Translations under genes and position numbers: made by a program
In this document: piece after piece, positions 16,511 to 24,243 of the stretch
How the letters are laid out: each line of letters begins with the position of its first letter
Position numbering within the stretch: position 1 is the stretch's first letter
Notes under the pieces: generated by a model
Databases searched by the model: none
Seen by the model: the letters and a program-made list of their open reading frames with translations, nothing else
What the model was told of the DNA's origin: nothing
NCBI GenBank assembly: GCA_029975965.1
Contig: JARKOV010000181.1
Span: forward strand, 1-33,794
DNA from: Anaerolinea sp.
GTDB taxonomy: Bacteria > Chloroflexota > Anaerolineae > Anaerolineales > Anaerolineaceae
Length of the DNA stretch: 33,794 nucleotides
Reading direction: 5' to 3'

Positions 16511-17359
16511 TCACCCGACACGCCGCAGCCGTTCGGCCACATCCTGAGCGAAGCGCTGGATGAACTCCTGAACGTAAGCGTGCATGTCTTTCTGCGCGTC
16601 CTGAATCAGGGGGGTCAGGTCCATCGCATACGACAGTCCCAGGGTCAGATCCACCCCGTGGGAGGCGAAATAGGTGGCGTTGGCGCGCCGGCGTCCCTGA
16701 GAAGCCAGGTCGTAGCGTTTGCCACCCGCAATTTGCGAATCGAAGACGCCCAGCAGCGCCATCTGCAAGTTCTCGTGCTGGGTCAGGTCCATCCCGACCT
16801 TGTCGTCGTCGACCATCCAGTCGAGGTCGCGCCACACCTCGCAGCCGAAGAGCTTCTGGGGGCGGTCGGCCGGGTCGAGGCTGCGGATGGCTGCAATGGC
16901 CTTGGCGGCCACGCCCACGTGGGTGTCGTGCTTGTCGGCCAGGTTGTGGGTGTAGACGTACTGGGGCCGGGCGGCGCGCAGCAGCGCCACGAGGTCTTCG
17001 ACGACGGCGCGGTCCGCCGGGTCTTTGATGGCCGTGCTGGGGTGATCGAGGAGCGCCTGGGCGGCGTATTCGCCGATCACCGCGGCTTTCTTTTGCTCCT
17101 TTACCCGCACCACGTGCATCTCGTCGTCGGTGTAGTCTTTGTACAGGCTGTCGCGCGGGGAGCCGCGCCCATCGCTCACTACCACGCCGGTGAACCAGCG
17201 GTCGTCTTGCTGGAAGCATTCCAGGATCGGCGAGGCGGCCATGATCTCGATGTCGTCCTGGTGAGCGGCGATGGCCATATGGGTGGTTCGGCGCAGGGCG
17301 GCGGCCACGTCCAGGCCGTCGGGCACATAAATCTCAGCACTTGGCAGGCTTAATTTCAT
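16511..17359 (-). CDS. PIG-L/LmbE family deacetylase
   Basis: A 282-residue zinc-dependent N-deacetylase of the PIG-L/LmbE type, which removes acetyl groups from N-acetylglucosaminyl compounds. The metal site is visible: AAHQDDIEIMA near residue 35 (the family's AHPDDE, with Gln for Pro and Ile for the Glu position) and HDTHVGV near residue 150. Its ATG overlaps the stop of the ROK-like kinase (ATGA at 17356), so the two are co-translated. The context suggests deacetylation of an imported acetamido sugar or glycoside. The Glu of the canonical motif is shifted by one position (DDIE), which may matter for catalysis. Confidence 0.85.
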   Translation of the reverse strand: MKLSLPSAEIYVPDGLDVAAALRRTTHMAIAAHQDDIEIMAASPILECFQQDDRWFTGVVVSDGRGSPRDSLYKDYTDDEMHVVRVKEQKKAAVIGEYAAQALLDHPSTAIKDPADRAVVEDLVALLRAARPQYVYTHNLADKHDTHVGVAAKAIAAIRSLDPADRPQKLFGCEVWRDLDWMVDDDKVGMDLTQHENLQMALLGVFDSQIAGGKRYDLASQGRRRANATYFASHGVDLTLGLSYAMDLTPLIQDAQKDMHAYVQEFIQRFAQDVAERLRRVG

Positions 17360-18747
17360 CGGCGTATCTCCGGTAGGCTGGCCGCGGCGATGGATTGGCC
17401 GACGCGGCGGCTTTTTTCGTCGGGCAGTTGCACGTTCAGGCGGGCGGCCAACTCGGGAAACTCGCCCTGCAGCACCTGCAGCGCGTTCTCGAGGATCAGG
17501 CTGCCGCCCCGGCCGGAAGTGCAGCGTCCGAGGATCAAGACGTGCTTCATCTCGTAGAATTCAGCGTAATGGGCCAGGGCGTAACCCAAAAAGATGCCCA
17601 TGCTCTGCCAGATTCTCTCCGCGCCGGGGTGCCCGGCTTCCAGCTTTTCCTGGACGAGTTTGAGCTTTTCGGCGTCGGGAACCTCGCCCGGCAGCGTGAT
17701 GCCGGCTTTGGGCGCCAGGCGAAAGACACACTGCTGCGAGAAGTACAGCGCCCCGCAGCCCGCGTCTCCAGACCAGTCGTCGACCGGCGCGGAGGGGTGG
17801 TAATCTACCGGGGCAAAGGCCAGCTCACTCAGCCAGTTGCGGATGTGCCCCTGCGGGTCGACGTAGCCGGCCGCCTGGCTGGAGCCCATCGCAATGCCCA
17901 GCACGCCGTTCTCCTCCAGCGACATGGCGCCCGCCAGGGCGGTCACGTCGCCGTCGTTGATCACCACCAGGGGGACACCCAACTCGTCGCGGATGTCCAG
18001 GAAGAGTCGGCGCACCCGCTCGAACTGCTCGGGTGGAACCCCACGGAAGAGCGAGGCGACCATGGGGCGGTTGTCGATGTAGATGCCCGCCGAGCTCCCG
18101 CCGATGGCATCCACCCGCGGCATATGCGCCGCGGCGCTACGGATGGCGGACATGATCTCGTTGTAATGGTAGGCAGGGTCGGAGTGCTTGCGCGGCTCCC
18201 AGATGACCTCTTCGCTGTAGACCACCCGACCATCGACCACCGCGCTCACCTTGCGGTCTGAGGCGCCTAGGTCGAAGCCGATGCGGCAGCCGTCCAGGTG
18301 GCTGCCCAGCGAGCGGCCGGTTTCCGCAGCGGGCGGGACGTCCTCCGGCCGGCAAGATGCCACCTGGAACGGTCGCTCGTAGACCTGTTCGCCCATGAAG
18401 TGGTGATCGAACTGCCGCGAGCCATCCGGCGAGTAGCACCGGTGAATATGGGCGGCAATCTCGGGCGAGCCGCCGATGGTCAGCGTGTGTCCGCCGCGCG
18501 CCCAGAGGAGGAATTTGACCAGCCGCTCGACATAAAACAGGTTGGTGGAGAAGGCGGGGTGGCCTTCGGGAAAGACCTGGGTCTCGAAGCGCGAGCGCTC
18601 GCCGTTGTTGCGCTCCAGCCCGATCACCAACGGGACGCCCGCGCCGCCCAGGCTCTCGCGGAAGGCGCGGTTAGCCAGAGAAGCCGGGCGAAATTCGGGC
18701 TGGAACGGCGGGACGAACTTGGGGGAGGGCAGGGGAAGGGTCATCAT
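17356..18747 (-). CDS. ROK-like sugar kinase family protein
   Basis: A 463-residue cytoplasmic protein with an actin-like ATPase/ROK core. FDLGASDRKVSAVVDG (near residue 178) is the phosphate-1 loop, GGSSAG (near 238) the linker and VINDGDVTALAGAMS (near 283) the region with the catalytic Asp. It has no HTH and no CxCGxxGCxE zinc motif, so it is not the regulator. It has an extra N-terminal domain of about 170 residues, longer than ordinary ROK kinases (about 300 aa). Two ATG codons lie at 18747 and 18744. The regulator ends 19 bases upstream. It probably phosphorylates the imported sugar; the substrate is not predictable. Confidence 0.7.
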   Translation of the reverse strand: MMTLPLPSPKFVPPFQPEFRPASLANRAFRESLGGAGVPLVIGLERNNGERSRFETQVFPEGHPAFSTNLFYVERLVKFLLWARGGHTLTIGGSPEIAAHIHRCYSPDGSRQFDHHFMGEQVYERPFQVASCRPEDVPPAAETGRSLGSHLDGCRIGFDLGASDRKVSAVVDGRVVYSEEVIWEPRKHSDPAYHYNEIMSAIRSAAAHMPRVDAIGGSSAGIYIDNRPMVASLFRGVPPEQFERVRRLFLDIRDELGVPLVVINDGDVTALAGAMSLEENGVLGIAMGSSQAAGYVDPQGHIRNWLSELAFAPVDYHPSAPVDDWSGDAGCGALYFSQQCVFRLAPKAGITLPGEVPDAEKLKLVQEKLEAGHPGAERIWQSMGIFLGYALAHYAEFYEMKHVLILGRCTSGRGGSLILENALQVLQGEFPELAARLNVQLPDEKSRRVGQSIAAASLPEIRR

Positions 18748-18766
18748 CGGATGGATCGCATCGGCG

Positions 18767-19954
18767 CTAATTGAAGAGCAGGGTGTAGTCGCTGGTCAAC
18801 AGGGCGGAAGCGCCCAGGATCACGTCGGTGTCGCCGAGGGTGGAAATGCGGATCTGCGTGTTCTGCCCCAGGCGTGCCAGGGTGGACTGCTCCATGGCCT
18901 GTTGCACGGCATCCAGCCACGGTTGCCCGGCGCGGGTCATTTCACCCATCAGGATGATCTGGTGGATGTTGAGGATGCTGACCAGGTTCGAAATGGCGGC
19001 GCCCAGGTGCCTGGCGGCCTGCTCGATGATCTGGCAGACCGCCGGGTTGCCGGCCTGGTAGGCCTCGACCACCGTGTCGAGGGTGACCGGCGCGAGAGTC
19101 GGCGCAAGCGGGGGGTGGTTGCCGGGGCTCTCCAAGGCTCTGGCGCGCTGCACCACAGCGCGCGCGCTGGCGACGGTTTCCAGGCAGCCGGTCTTGCCAC
19201 AGCGGCAGGGCAGCCCGCCTTCTTCCACCACCCGCACGTGACCGATTTCACCGGCAAAGCCGCCGTCTCCCTGGAAAATCTTGCCGTTGAGGATGATCCC
19301 GGCCCCGATGCCGTTGCCGACGCGCACCACGACCATGTTCTCACCGGCGGTCGGGTTGCGGCCAAAGGTGAATTCGCCCATGGCGGCGGCCTGGCAGTCG
19401 TTCAGCACGCTGACCGGCAGCTTATAGCGCCGGCTGAGAATTTTTTCCAGGGGCAGGTTTTGCCAACCCAAATTGACGGCGTTGATCACGATGCCTTCCT
19501 GGCTGTTGACCAGCCCGGGGGCGGCGACGCCGATGCCTGCCAGCGAGCGCCCCGGCAGCGCCACAAGCTGGTCGAGGATTTCGAAGGTGGCCTCGATGGC
19601 CTGCTCGCCGGTGTAGTCGCGCACCGGCAGGCTCACCATCTCGTGGATCTGCCCGCGCAGGTCGACCAGCGCGCCGCGGAACTGGTTGTAGGCCAGGTCC
19701 AGGCTGACCATGTAATGCGCGCTGTTGACCAGGCTGAGCAGGATGGGCGATTTGCCGCCCACCGATACCCCCACGCCGACCTCCTCGACGAGGCCCGCTT
19801 CGACCAGGTCGGCGACGATGTCGGAGACGGTGGTGCGGGTCAGGCCGGTGATGCGCGAGATCTCAGCCCGGCTGATTCGATCGGTCTCAAAGAAGATCGA
19901 GAGCACGAGGTCGCGGTTCTGCTGCTTTAACTGCTGACGAGTCGCTTTTTGCAT
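18767..19954 (-). CDS. ROK family transcriptional repressor (NagC/XylR type)
   Basis: A 395-residue regulator. An N-terminal winged HTH (about 10-70, with ISRAEISRITGLTRTTVSDI as the recognition region) is followed by a ROK sugar-binding domain. The zinc motif CRCGKTGCLE is visible near residue 250 (C-x-C-x2-x2-C), and SVLNDCQAAAMGEF marks the ROK core. Typical members bind a sugar ligand and release DNA. The ATG at 19954 has no ribosome-binding site. A promoter (TTGCAA-N16-TATACT) and a perfect 9-bp inverted repeat sit just upstream, in position for autoregulation and perhaps control of the divergent aldo/keto reductase operon. First gene of the minus-strand block. Confidence 0.92.
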   Translation of the reverse strand: MQKATRQQLKQQNRDLVLSIFFETDRISRAEISRITGLTRTTVSDIVADLVEAGLVEEVGVGVSVGGKSPILLSLVNSAHYMVSLDLAYNQFRGALVDLRGQIHEMVSLPVRDYTGEQAIEATFEILDQLVALPGRSLAGIGVAAPGLVNSQEGIVINAVNLGWQNLPLEKILSRRYKLPVSVLNDCQAAAMGEFTFGRNPTAGENMVVVRVGNGIGAGIILNGKIFQGDGGFAGEIGHVRVVEEGGLPCRCGKTGCLETVASARAVVQRARALESPGNHPPLAPTLAPVTLDTVVEAYQAGNPAVCQIIEQAARHLGAAISNLVSILNIHQIILMGEMTRAGQPWLDAVQQAMEQSTLARLGQNTQIRISTLGDTDVILGASALLTSDYTLLFN

Positions 19955-19983
19955 CGAGAAGGGTTGGCAGGTGGGGGAACGTT

Positions 19984-20008
19984 ATTGTAAGTTTATTGGA
20001 CTTACAAT
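19984..20008. promoter_or_regulatory. Probable ROK operator, 9-bp perfect inverted repeat
   Basis: ATTGTAAGT (19984-19992) and ACTTACAAT (20000-20008) are exactly complementary around a seven-base AT-rich spacer. The site starts five bases downstream of the regulator's -10 box, over the expected start of transcription, which is ideal for repression. The AT-rich palindromic form fits NagC/XylR-type sites. Binding by this regulator is inference. Confidence 0.65.
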
Positions 20009-20012
20009 TAGT

Positions 20013-20040
20013 AGTATACTGATTTCGTGGAGAATTGCAA
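20013..20040 (-). promoter_or_regulatory. Promoter of the ROK regulator
   Basis: TTGCAA (20040-20035) and TATACT (20018-20013) on the minus strand are 16 bases apart. Transcription would begin near 20006, inside the operator. The AGTATACT core is itself palindromic, so a plus-strand -10 (20015-20020) also exists, but it lacks a good -35. Confidence 0.55.
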
Positions 20041-20166
20041 GAAATTTTAAGAGTATCTTCTCGATCGCCCGGGGTGGTATCGGGCGGGCGAACAGGACCG
20101 GCTAAAAACCTTTACCCCAGATACATTTGGACCGCACCATCCGTTATAAAGAGCGCTGAGCGGGCA

Positions 20167-20172
20167 TATAAT
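20167..20172 (+). promoter_or_regulatory. Possible -10 box for the aldo/keto reductase operon
   Basis: A perfect TATAAT with a poor -35 (TTATAA at 20144-20149, 17-base spacing) lies 30 bases before the chosen ATG. If the plus-strand TATACT at 20015 is used instead, the leader would be about 175 bases and would include a CGCCCG/CGGGCG hairpin (20066-20086). Confidence 0.35.
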
Positions 20173-20202
20173 TTAAAGATCACGATGGTTCAAAGGACAC
20201 CG

Positions 20203-21357
20203 ATGAAAAAGGGATATTTGGGACGGACCGGCATCGAGACCGGTGTGATTGGGTTGGGCTTAGAGCATTTGGAGAAAGCCAGTTTTGCCGAGGTTGCCGC
20301 GGTGGTCGATGTGGCGCTCGAGGGCGGGGTGCAATACATGGACCTGTTCATGCCAACCCCCACCATCCGCGATCATTTTGGGCGGCTGATGAAAGGGCGG
20401 CGCGACCAGTTTATGATCCAGGGCCACCTGGGGGCCTGCCTGTCGGACGATGGGCAGTACGATCGTACTCGCGAGGCGGGGCGGGCGGAGCGCCATGCCG
20501 AAGACCTGCTTCGCAGGCTGGGGACAGATTATCTGGACACCCTGACCCTGCATTTTGTCGATGAACCTGAGGAATGGGCGGAGGTCTCGGCGCCGGGCGG
20601 CACCCTGGAAGTTGCCCGGCGTTGGAAGCAGCAGGGCAAAGCGCGCGCGGTGGGCATGTCCAGCCACAAAGTGCCGGCTGCTATGGCTGCCGTGGAGAGC
20701 GGGCTGGTCGATCTGTTGATGTTCCCGGTCAACCCGGCCTTCGATTTGCTGCCGGGCGATACCAGGCTGGAAGCATTGTGGGAAGCGGACCCGTACACGG
20801 GTCTGCGAGAGGCCGGCAGCCGGCCCGTGTATTCACGGCGCGACCTGTACCTGGCGTGCGAGCGCAGCGGGGTGGCGATCGTGGCCATGAAACCGTACGC
20901 GGGCGGCTGGGTTTTCTGGCCAGAGAACCCCAGTGGTATCGTCCTGTCCCCGGTTCAGTGCCTGCAGTATGCGCTCTCGCAGCCCGGGGTGTGCGCCGTG
21001 GTGCCTGGCTGCAAGACGCCCGAGCAGATGCGGGCGGCACTCGGCTGGCTGACCGCTACGGAAGAAGAGAAAGACTACAGCATCCTTCTTGGCAAAACCG
21101 ATTGGAACCTGGCCGGTCGCTGCATGTACTGCAACCATTGCCTTCCCTGTCCGGCGGGCATTGATATCGCAGCGACCATGCGCCTGTATGACAGCGCGCG
21201 GACGCAAAGCGTCACGGCGTCCCTCGCCGCCGCCTATGATCGCCTGCCCGCAAGCGCGTCCGAATGTATCTTCTGCGCTTCCTGTGAAGAACGCTGCCCG
21301 TTTGGAGTCGGTGTCCAGGCGAACCTGGAGCAAACGGCCGCCCTGTTCGGAAAGTAA
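20203..21357 (+). CDS. Aldo/keto reductase homologue with C-terminal two-cluster ferredoxin
   Basis: A 384-residue protein with an aldo/keto reductase barrel (about 1-290) fused to a ferredoxin-like tail. The tail has CMYCNHCLPCP and CIFCASCEERCP, two four-Cys sets typical of [4Fe-4S] clusters. The barrel starts KKGYLGRTGIETGVIGLG, which looks normal. The usual catalytic Asp-Tyr-Lys-His set is not intact: the region that reads DTAxxYG in most members is DLFMPTPT, so Tyr is missing, and the Lys region reads MIQGHLGA. The His of LTLHFVD remains. It may therefore be an electron-transfer or lyase-type variant rather than a standard NADPH reductase. The ATG at 20203 has AAAGGA upstream, preferred over an in-frame ATG at 20185. 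Confidence 0.85.
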   Translation: MKKGYLGRTGIETGVIGLGLEHLEKASFAEVAAVVDVALEGGVQYMDLFMPTPTIRDHFGRLMKGRRDQFMIQGHLGACLSDDGQYDRTREAGRAERHAEDLLRRLGTDYLDTLTLHFVDEPEEWAEVSAPGGTLEVARRWKQQGKARAVGMSSHKVPAAMAAVESGLVDLLMFPVNPAFDLLPGDTRLEALWEADPYTGLREAGSRPVYSRRDLYLACERSGVAIVAMKPYAGGWVFWPENPSGIVLSPVQCLQYALSQPGVCAVVPGCKTPEQMRAALGWLTATEEEKDYSILLGKTDWNLAGRCMYCNHCLPCPAGIDIAATMRLYDSARTQSVTASLAAAYDRLPASASECIFCASCEERCPFGVGVQANLEQTAALFGK

Positions 21358-21489
21358 CGCATTAAAGCAACCGGTCAACGCCCTTGAATTTCAAGGTTCA
21401 TCTGCGAGCCGTTTCCCATTTCTTGAGCCGTGACCCCATTTCATGATATGCTCATACAGAGAGGCCAAAACAAATTACAGGAGCCGGGC

Positions 21490-22527
21490 ATGGATTTTCC
21501 GCAGGCGATATCGCTGACGATCACCAACGTGTGCAACCTGCGCTGCCAAATGTGCGGGCAGTGGAGCGAGGAGGGCTACATCCGCTGCGAGCCGCAGCAG
21601 TTAAAGCACGAGATGCAACTGGCGGATTGGCAGCGCGTGGTCGACGAGCTGGCCGAGCACCAGGTTCCCTCGCTGTTGCTGCGCGGCGGCGAGCCGTTTC
21701 TTTTTCCACACATCGACGCGTTACTGACCTACATTCACGAGCGGGGCATCTTCATCTCGATCGACACCAACGGTACGCGCATCGCCCAGCACGCCGAAAC
21801 GATCGCCCGCCTGGGGGGCATCCACCTGACCATCTCGCTGGACGGCCCGGAGCCCATCCACGACCAGGTGCGCGGCGTCCCCGGCACCTACGCCAAGGTG
21901 CGCGAAGGGTTGGAACGGCTCAGGCATTTTGAGGCGCAGTACGGCAACTCGATCGGTAAATCCTTCAACTACACCATCAGCCCCTATTCGATCGACGGCC
22001 TGGGCGATCTGCCGGAAGCCGCGCGCAGCCTGGGGGTGGGCGTGGTGGCGATTGTGCCATATTATTATTTTCCGCGCCGGGTGGGCGAGGCTTATGAGAA
22101 AGAGCTCCGCGACGCCTTTGGTTGCCCGGCCTTCTCCTGGATCGGCTTCCACCACGAGGAGTCCGGCATCCCCTTCGAAGTCTTTCGGGCGCAGTACCGC
22201 AAGTACCGCGAGAACCTGGGCGAGGTGTACGATTTCCCTTACCTGGTGCTGGATGAGGAGGGTTACCGCGCCTGGTTCGCCGACGCCGTCACGCCCATCG
22301 GGCCGGCGCACTGCACCAACGTGGAGAAGCTGATCGACATCCAACCCAACGGCGAGGCCAACTTCTGCGTCGATTTCATCGATTACTCGTTTGGCAATGT
22401 GCGTGAGGCGAGCATCGCGGAGATCTGGAACGGCGAGCGAGCGGAGCGCTTCCGCGCCTACCGCCGCGAGAAACCCCTGGCGGTGTGCCACCGCTGCGGG
22501 GCAAAATTCATGTCGGAGATGGGATGA
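21490..22527 (+). CDS. Radical SAM protein with SPASM-like C-terminus
   Basis: A 345-residue radical SAM enzyme. The [4Fe-4S] motif is TNVCNLRCQMC (Cys15, Cys19, Cys22). RGGEPFLF is the GGE SAM-binding site and SIDTNGTRI the following strand. The C-terminal region has IDIQPNGEANFCVDF and ends CHRCGAKF, resembling a SPASM or twitch auxiliary-cluster domain. Such enzymes often modify peptides or act as sugar or amine oxidoreductases; no precursor peptide gene is evident nearby. The frame opens earlier, but the ATG at 21490 follows AGGAG at seven bases. The stop overlaps the DUF362 ATG. Confidence 0.88.
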   Translation: MDFPQAISLTITNVCNLRCQMCGQWSEEGYIRCEPQQLKHEMQLADWQRVVDELAEHQVPSLLLRGGEPFLFPHIDALLTYIHERGIFISIDTNGTRIAQHAETIARLGGIHLTISLDGPEPIHDQVRGVPGTYAKVREGLERLRHFEAQYGNSIGKSFNYTISPYSIDGLGDLPEAARSLGVGVVAIVPYYYFPRRVGEAYEKELRDAFGCPAFSWIGFHHEESGIPFEVFRAQYRKYRENLGEVYDFPYLVLDEEGYRAWFADAVTPIGPAHCTNVEKLIDIQPNGEANFCVDFIDYSFGNVREASIAEIWNGERAERFRAYRREKPLAVCHRCGAKFMSEMG

Positions 22528-23633
22528 AACTACACCCCCTGCTTCAAGACCCTCTGGCCGTGCTGGTGGTGCGCACCCCGCTCAAAGCAGAGGTGGGTTG
22601 GGAGGATTTCCGCACAGCCGGCGCCCGCGCGCTGGCGGCCAGCCGCATCGAGCTGGAGCAGGAGAAAGCGCTGCTCAAGCCCAACGTCACCTCGGGCGAG
22701 CGTTTCGCTGACCCCGATACCGGCATCACCACCCACCCGGCTTTCCTGCAAGGGATGATCGAGTATCTGGCGCGCCACGGGGCGCGCGGGCAGGCGACGA
22801 TCATCGAAGATCCACGGGACACCGACGATAACGACCCGCGCCACTGGCGCGGCACCGGCTATCACGAGGTCGCCCAGGCGACCGGCGCGCGGCTGCACTG
22901 CCCGACCACCTACACTTGCGTGAAAAAGGACGTGCCCAACCCGCAAGCCTTTACGCGCCTCAACGTCAGCCGCCTGGTTGTCGCGCCGGGCGCGGCGCTG
23001 TTCAACGTGCCCAAGCTCAAGACGCACAACCTGGCGATCACCACGCTGTGCCTGAAGAACCTGATGGGGCTGGTCAATGTGTTCGACCGGCACTACTGCA
23101 TCCAGGCCTGGCAGGAGCTGCCCGCGGAGGTGCGCGACAACCCGCGCCCACGCGCCGAGTGGCTGAGCGCCGCGATGCACGAGCGCTGGCAGGATGGCCT
23201 GGCGCGCCGCCTGGCCGACACGGCGCAGGTGATCCGGGCGGCCTTCAACGTGGTGGAAGGCGTGGTCGGCCGCGAGGGCACCGGCTTTCAGCGCGGGCGC
23301 AACCGGCCACTCGGCCTGGCGGTCTGTGGGATCAACCCGGTGGCGGTGGACAGCCTGGCGAGCTACCTGATGGGCTTCGACCCGCAGCGCATCGTTTACC
23401 TGCAGGTGGCCACCCGGGTGGGGTTGGGCAGCAACGTGGTGGGCGACCTGCGCGTGTACACCGAGCAAGAGGGCGAGCTGGCGGCTTGCCCGGACGTAGA
23501 AGCCCTGCGCGCAGACCCCCCGTTCAAGGTGATCTCGAATATTCAGGGCGAGGAAGTGCCCCAGTTCGACCCGATTCCGGAAGATTTCAGTTACACCAGC
23601 TTCGCTGGAAAGACAACCGCAAAGGAGTGGTGA
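22524..23633 (+). CDS. DUF362 family protein (second in the window)
   Basis: A 369-residue DUF362 protein. Typical features are EKALLKPNVTSGERF, TTHPAFLQGMIEYLARHG, the central FNVPKLKTHNLAITTLCLKN, and VVEGVVGREGTGF with VAVDSLASYLMGFDP near the C-terminus. No ferredoxin cluster is present. Its ATG lies within the stop of the radical SAM gene (ATGA at 22524), so the two are made together. The partner arrangement suggests a role in electron supply or cofactor handling for the iron-sulfur enzymes. The family's reaction is not established. Confidence 0.88.
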   Translation: MKLHPLLQDPLAVLVVRTPLKAEVGWEDFRTAGARALAASRIELEQEKALLKPNVTSGERFADPDTGITTHPAFLQGMIEYLARHGARGQATIIEDPRDTDDNDPRHWRGTGYHEVAQATGARLHCPTTYTCVKKDVPNPQAFTRLNVSRLVVAPGAALFNVPKLKTHNLAITTLCLKNLMGLVNVFDRHYCIQAWQELPAEVRDNPRPRAEWLSAAMHERWQDGLARRLADTAQVIRAAFNVVEGVVGREGTGFQRGRNRPLGLAVCGINPVAVDSLASYLMGFDPQRIVYLQVATRVGLGSNVVGDLRVYTEQEGELAACPDVEALRADPPFKVISNIQGEEVPQFDPIPEDFSYTSFAGKTTAKEW

Positions 23634-23634
23634 G

Positions 23635-24156
23635 ATGGCTTTCAACGTCAAGAAACGCGGCAAGTTGACCTACTACTACCAGGGGGAACACCCCGTGCTG
23701 TCCTCGCTGGTCACCGAGGAGCAGGCGGACGGCGATTTGAAGATCTATTTTGCCGGCCTGACCGGCGGTTATTCGGCCAAGAATGTGCTCGGACTGGATG
23801 AGCTGGTCACGATGGACCCTCACCGCGAGATTCCGCTGGTGTTCCGCTCCTGGGAGCTGTGGCTGCAGGAGGCGGGCATCTGCCAGTCGCTCAGGCAGGT
23901 CGATTTCATCGAGATGCACGCCTTCGGTTGCCAGCCCAAGTCGCCCAGCCCGCTGAGCGACCCGGCCGGGTACGCCGCGGAGCAAGAGCGGCTGCGCAAA
24001 GCTTACGCCGAGGCGTACCAGGCTTTCTTCCGCGACCAGTTGCCCGAGAACGGCGTGCCGGCGCGTTTCACCGTTCACCTGATCGATGTGCCCGACAAGG
24101 CCGCCTCGTACGAGTTCTATTCGGTGGCGCTATTCCAAAAGAAATTGCAGAAGTGA
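23635..24156 (+). CDS. Hypothetical protein, 173 aa
   Basis: I do not recognise this family. It is soluble and acidic to neutral, with a beta-rich first half (KLTYYYQGEHPVLSSLV) and a helical middle (about 118-140), ending in short strands and KKLQK. A single Cys near residue 83 and one near 100 give no metal motif. AAAGGAG precedes the ATG, which starts one base after the DUF362 stop. Its position between DUF362 and the amidohydrolase suggests a subunit or accessory of the same pathway. Confidence 0.7.
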   Translation: MAFNVKKRGKLTYYYQGEHPVLSSLVTEEQADGDLKIYFAGLTGGYSAKNVLGLDELVTMDPHREIPLVFRSWELWLQEAGICQSLRQVDFIEMHAFGCQPKSPSPLSDPAGYAAEQERLRKAYAEAYQAFFRDQLPENGVPARFTVHLIDVPDKAASYEFYSVALFQKKLQK

Positions 24157-24243
24157 TCTGGTAGCCGATCAACGCCTTGCTCCTCCACCGTTATCTTTGA
24201 TATGGGTGGAGGCGGAAGCATCTTTCCTGGAGGAAATTTTTCA

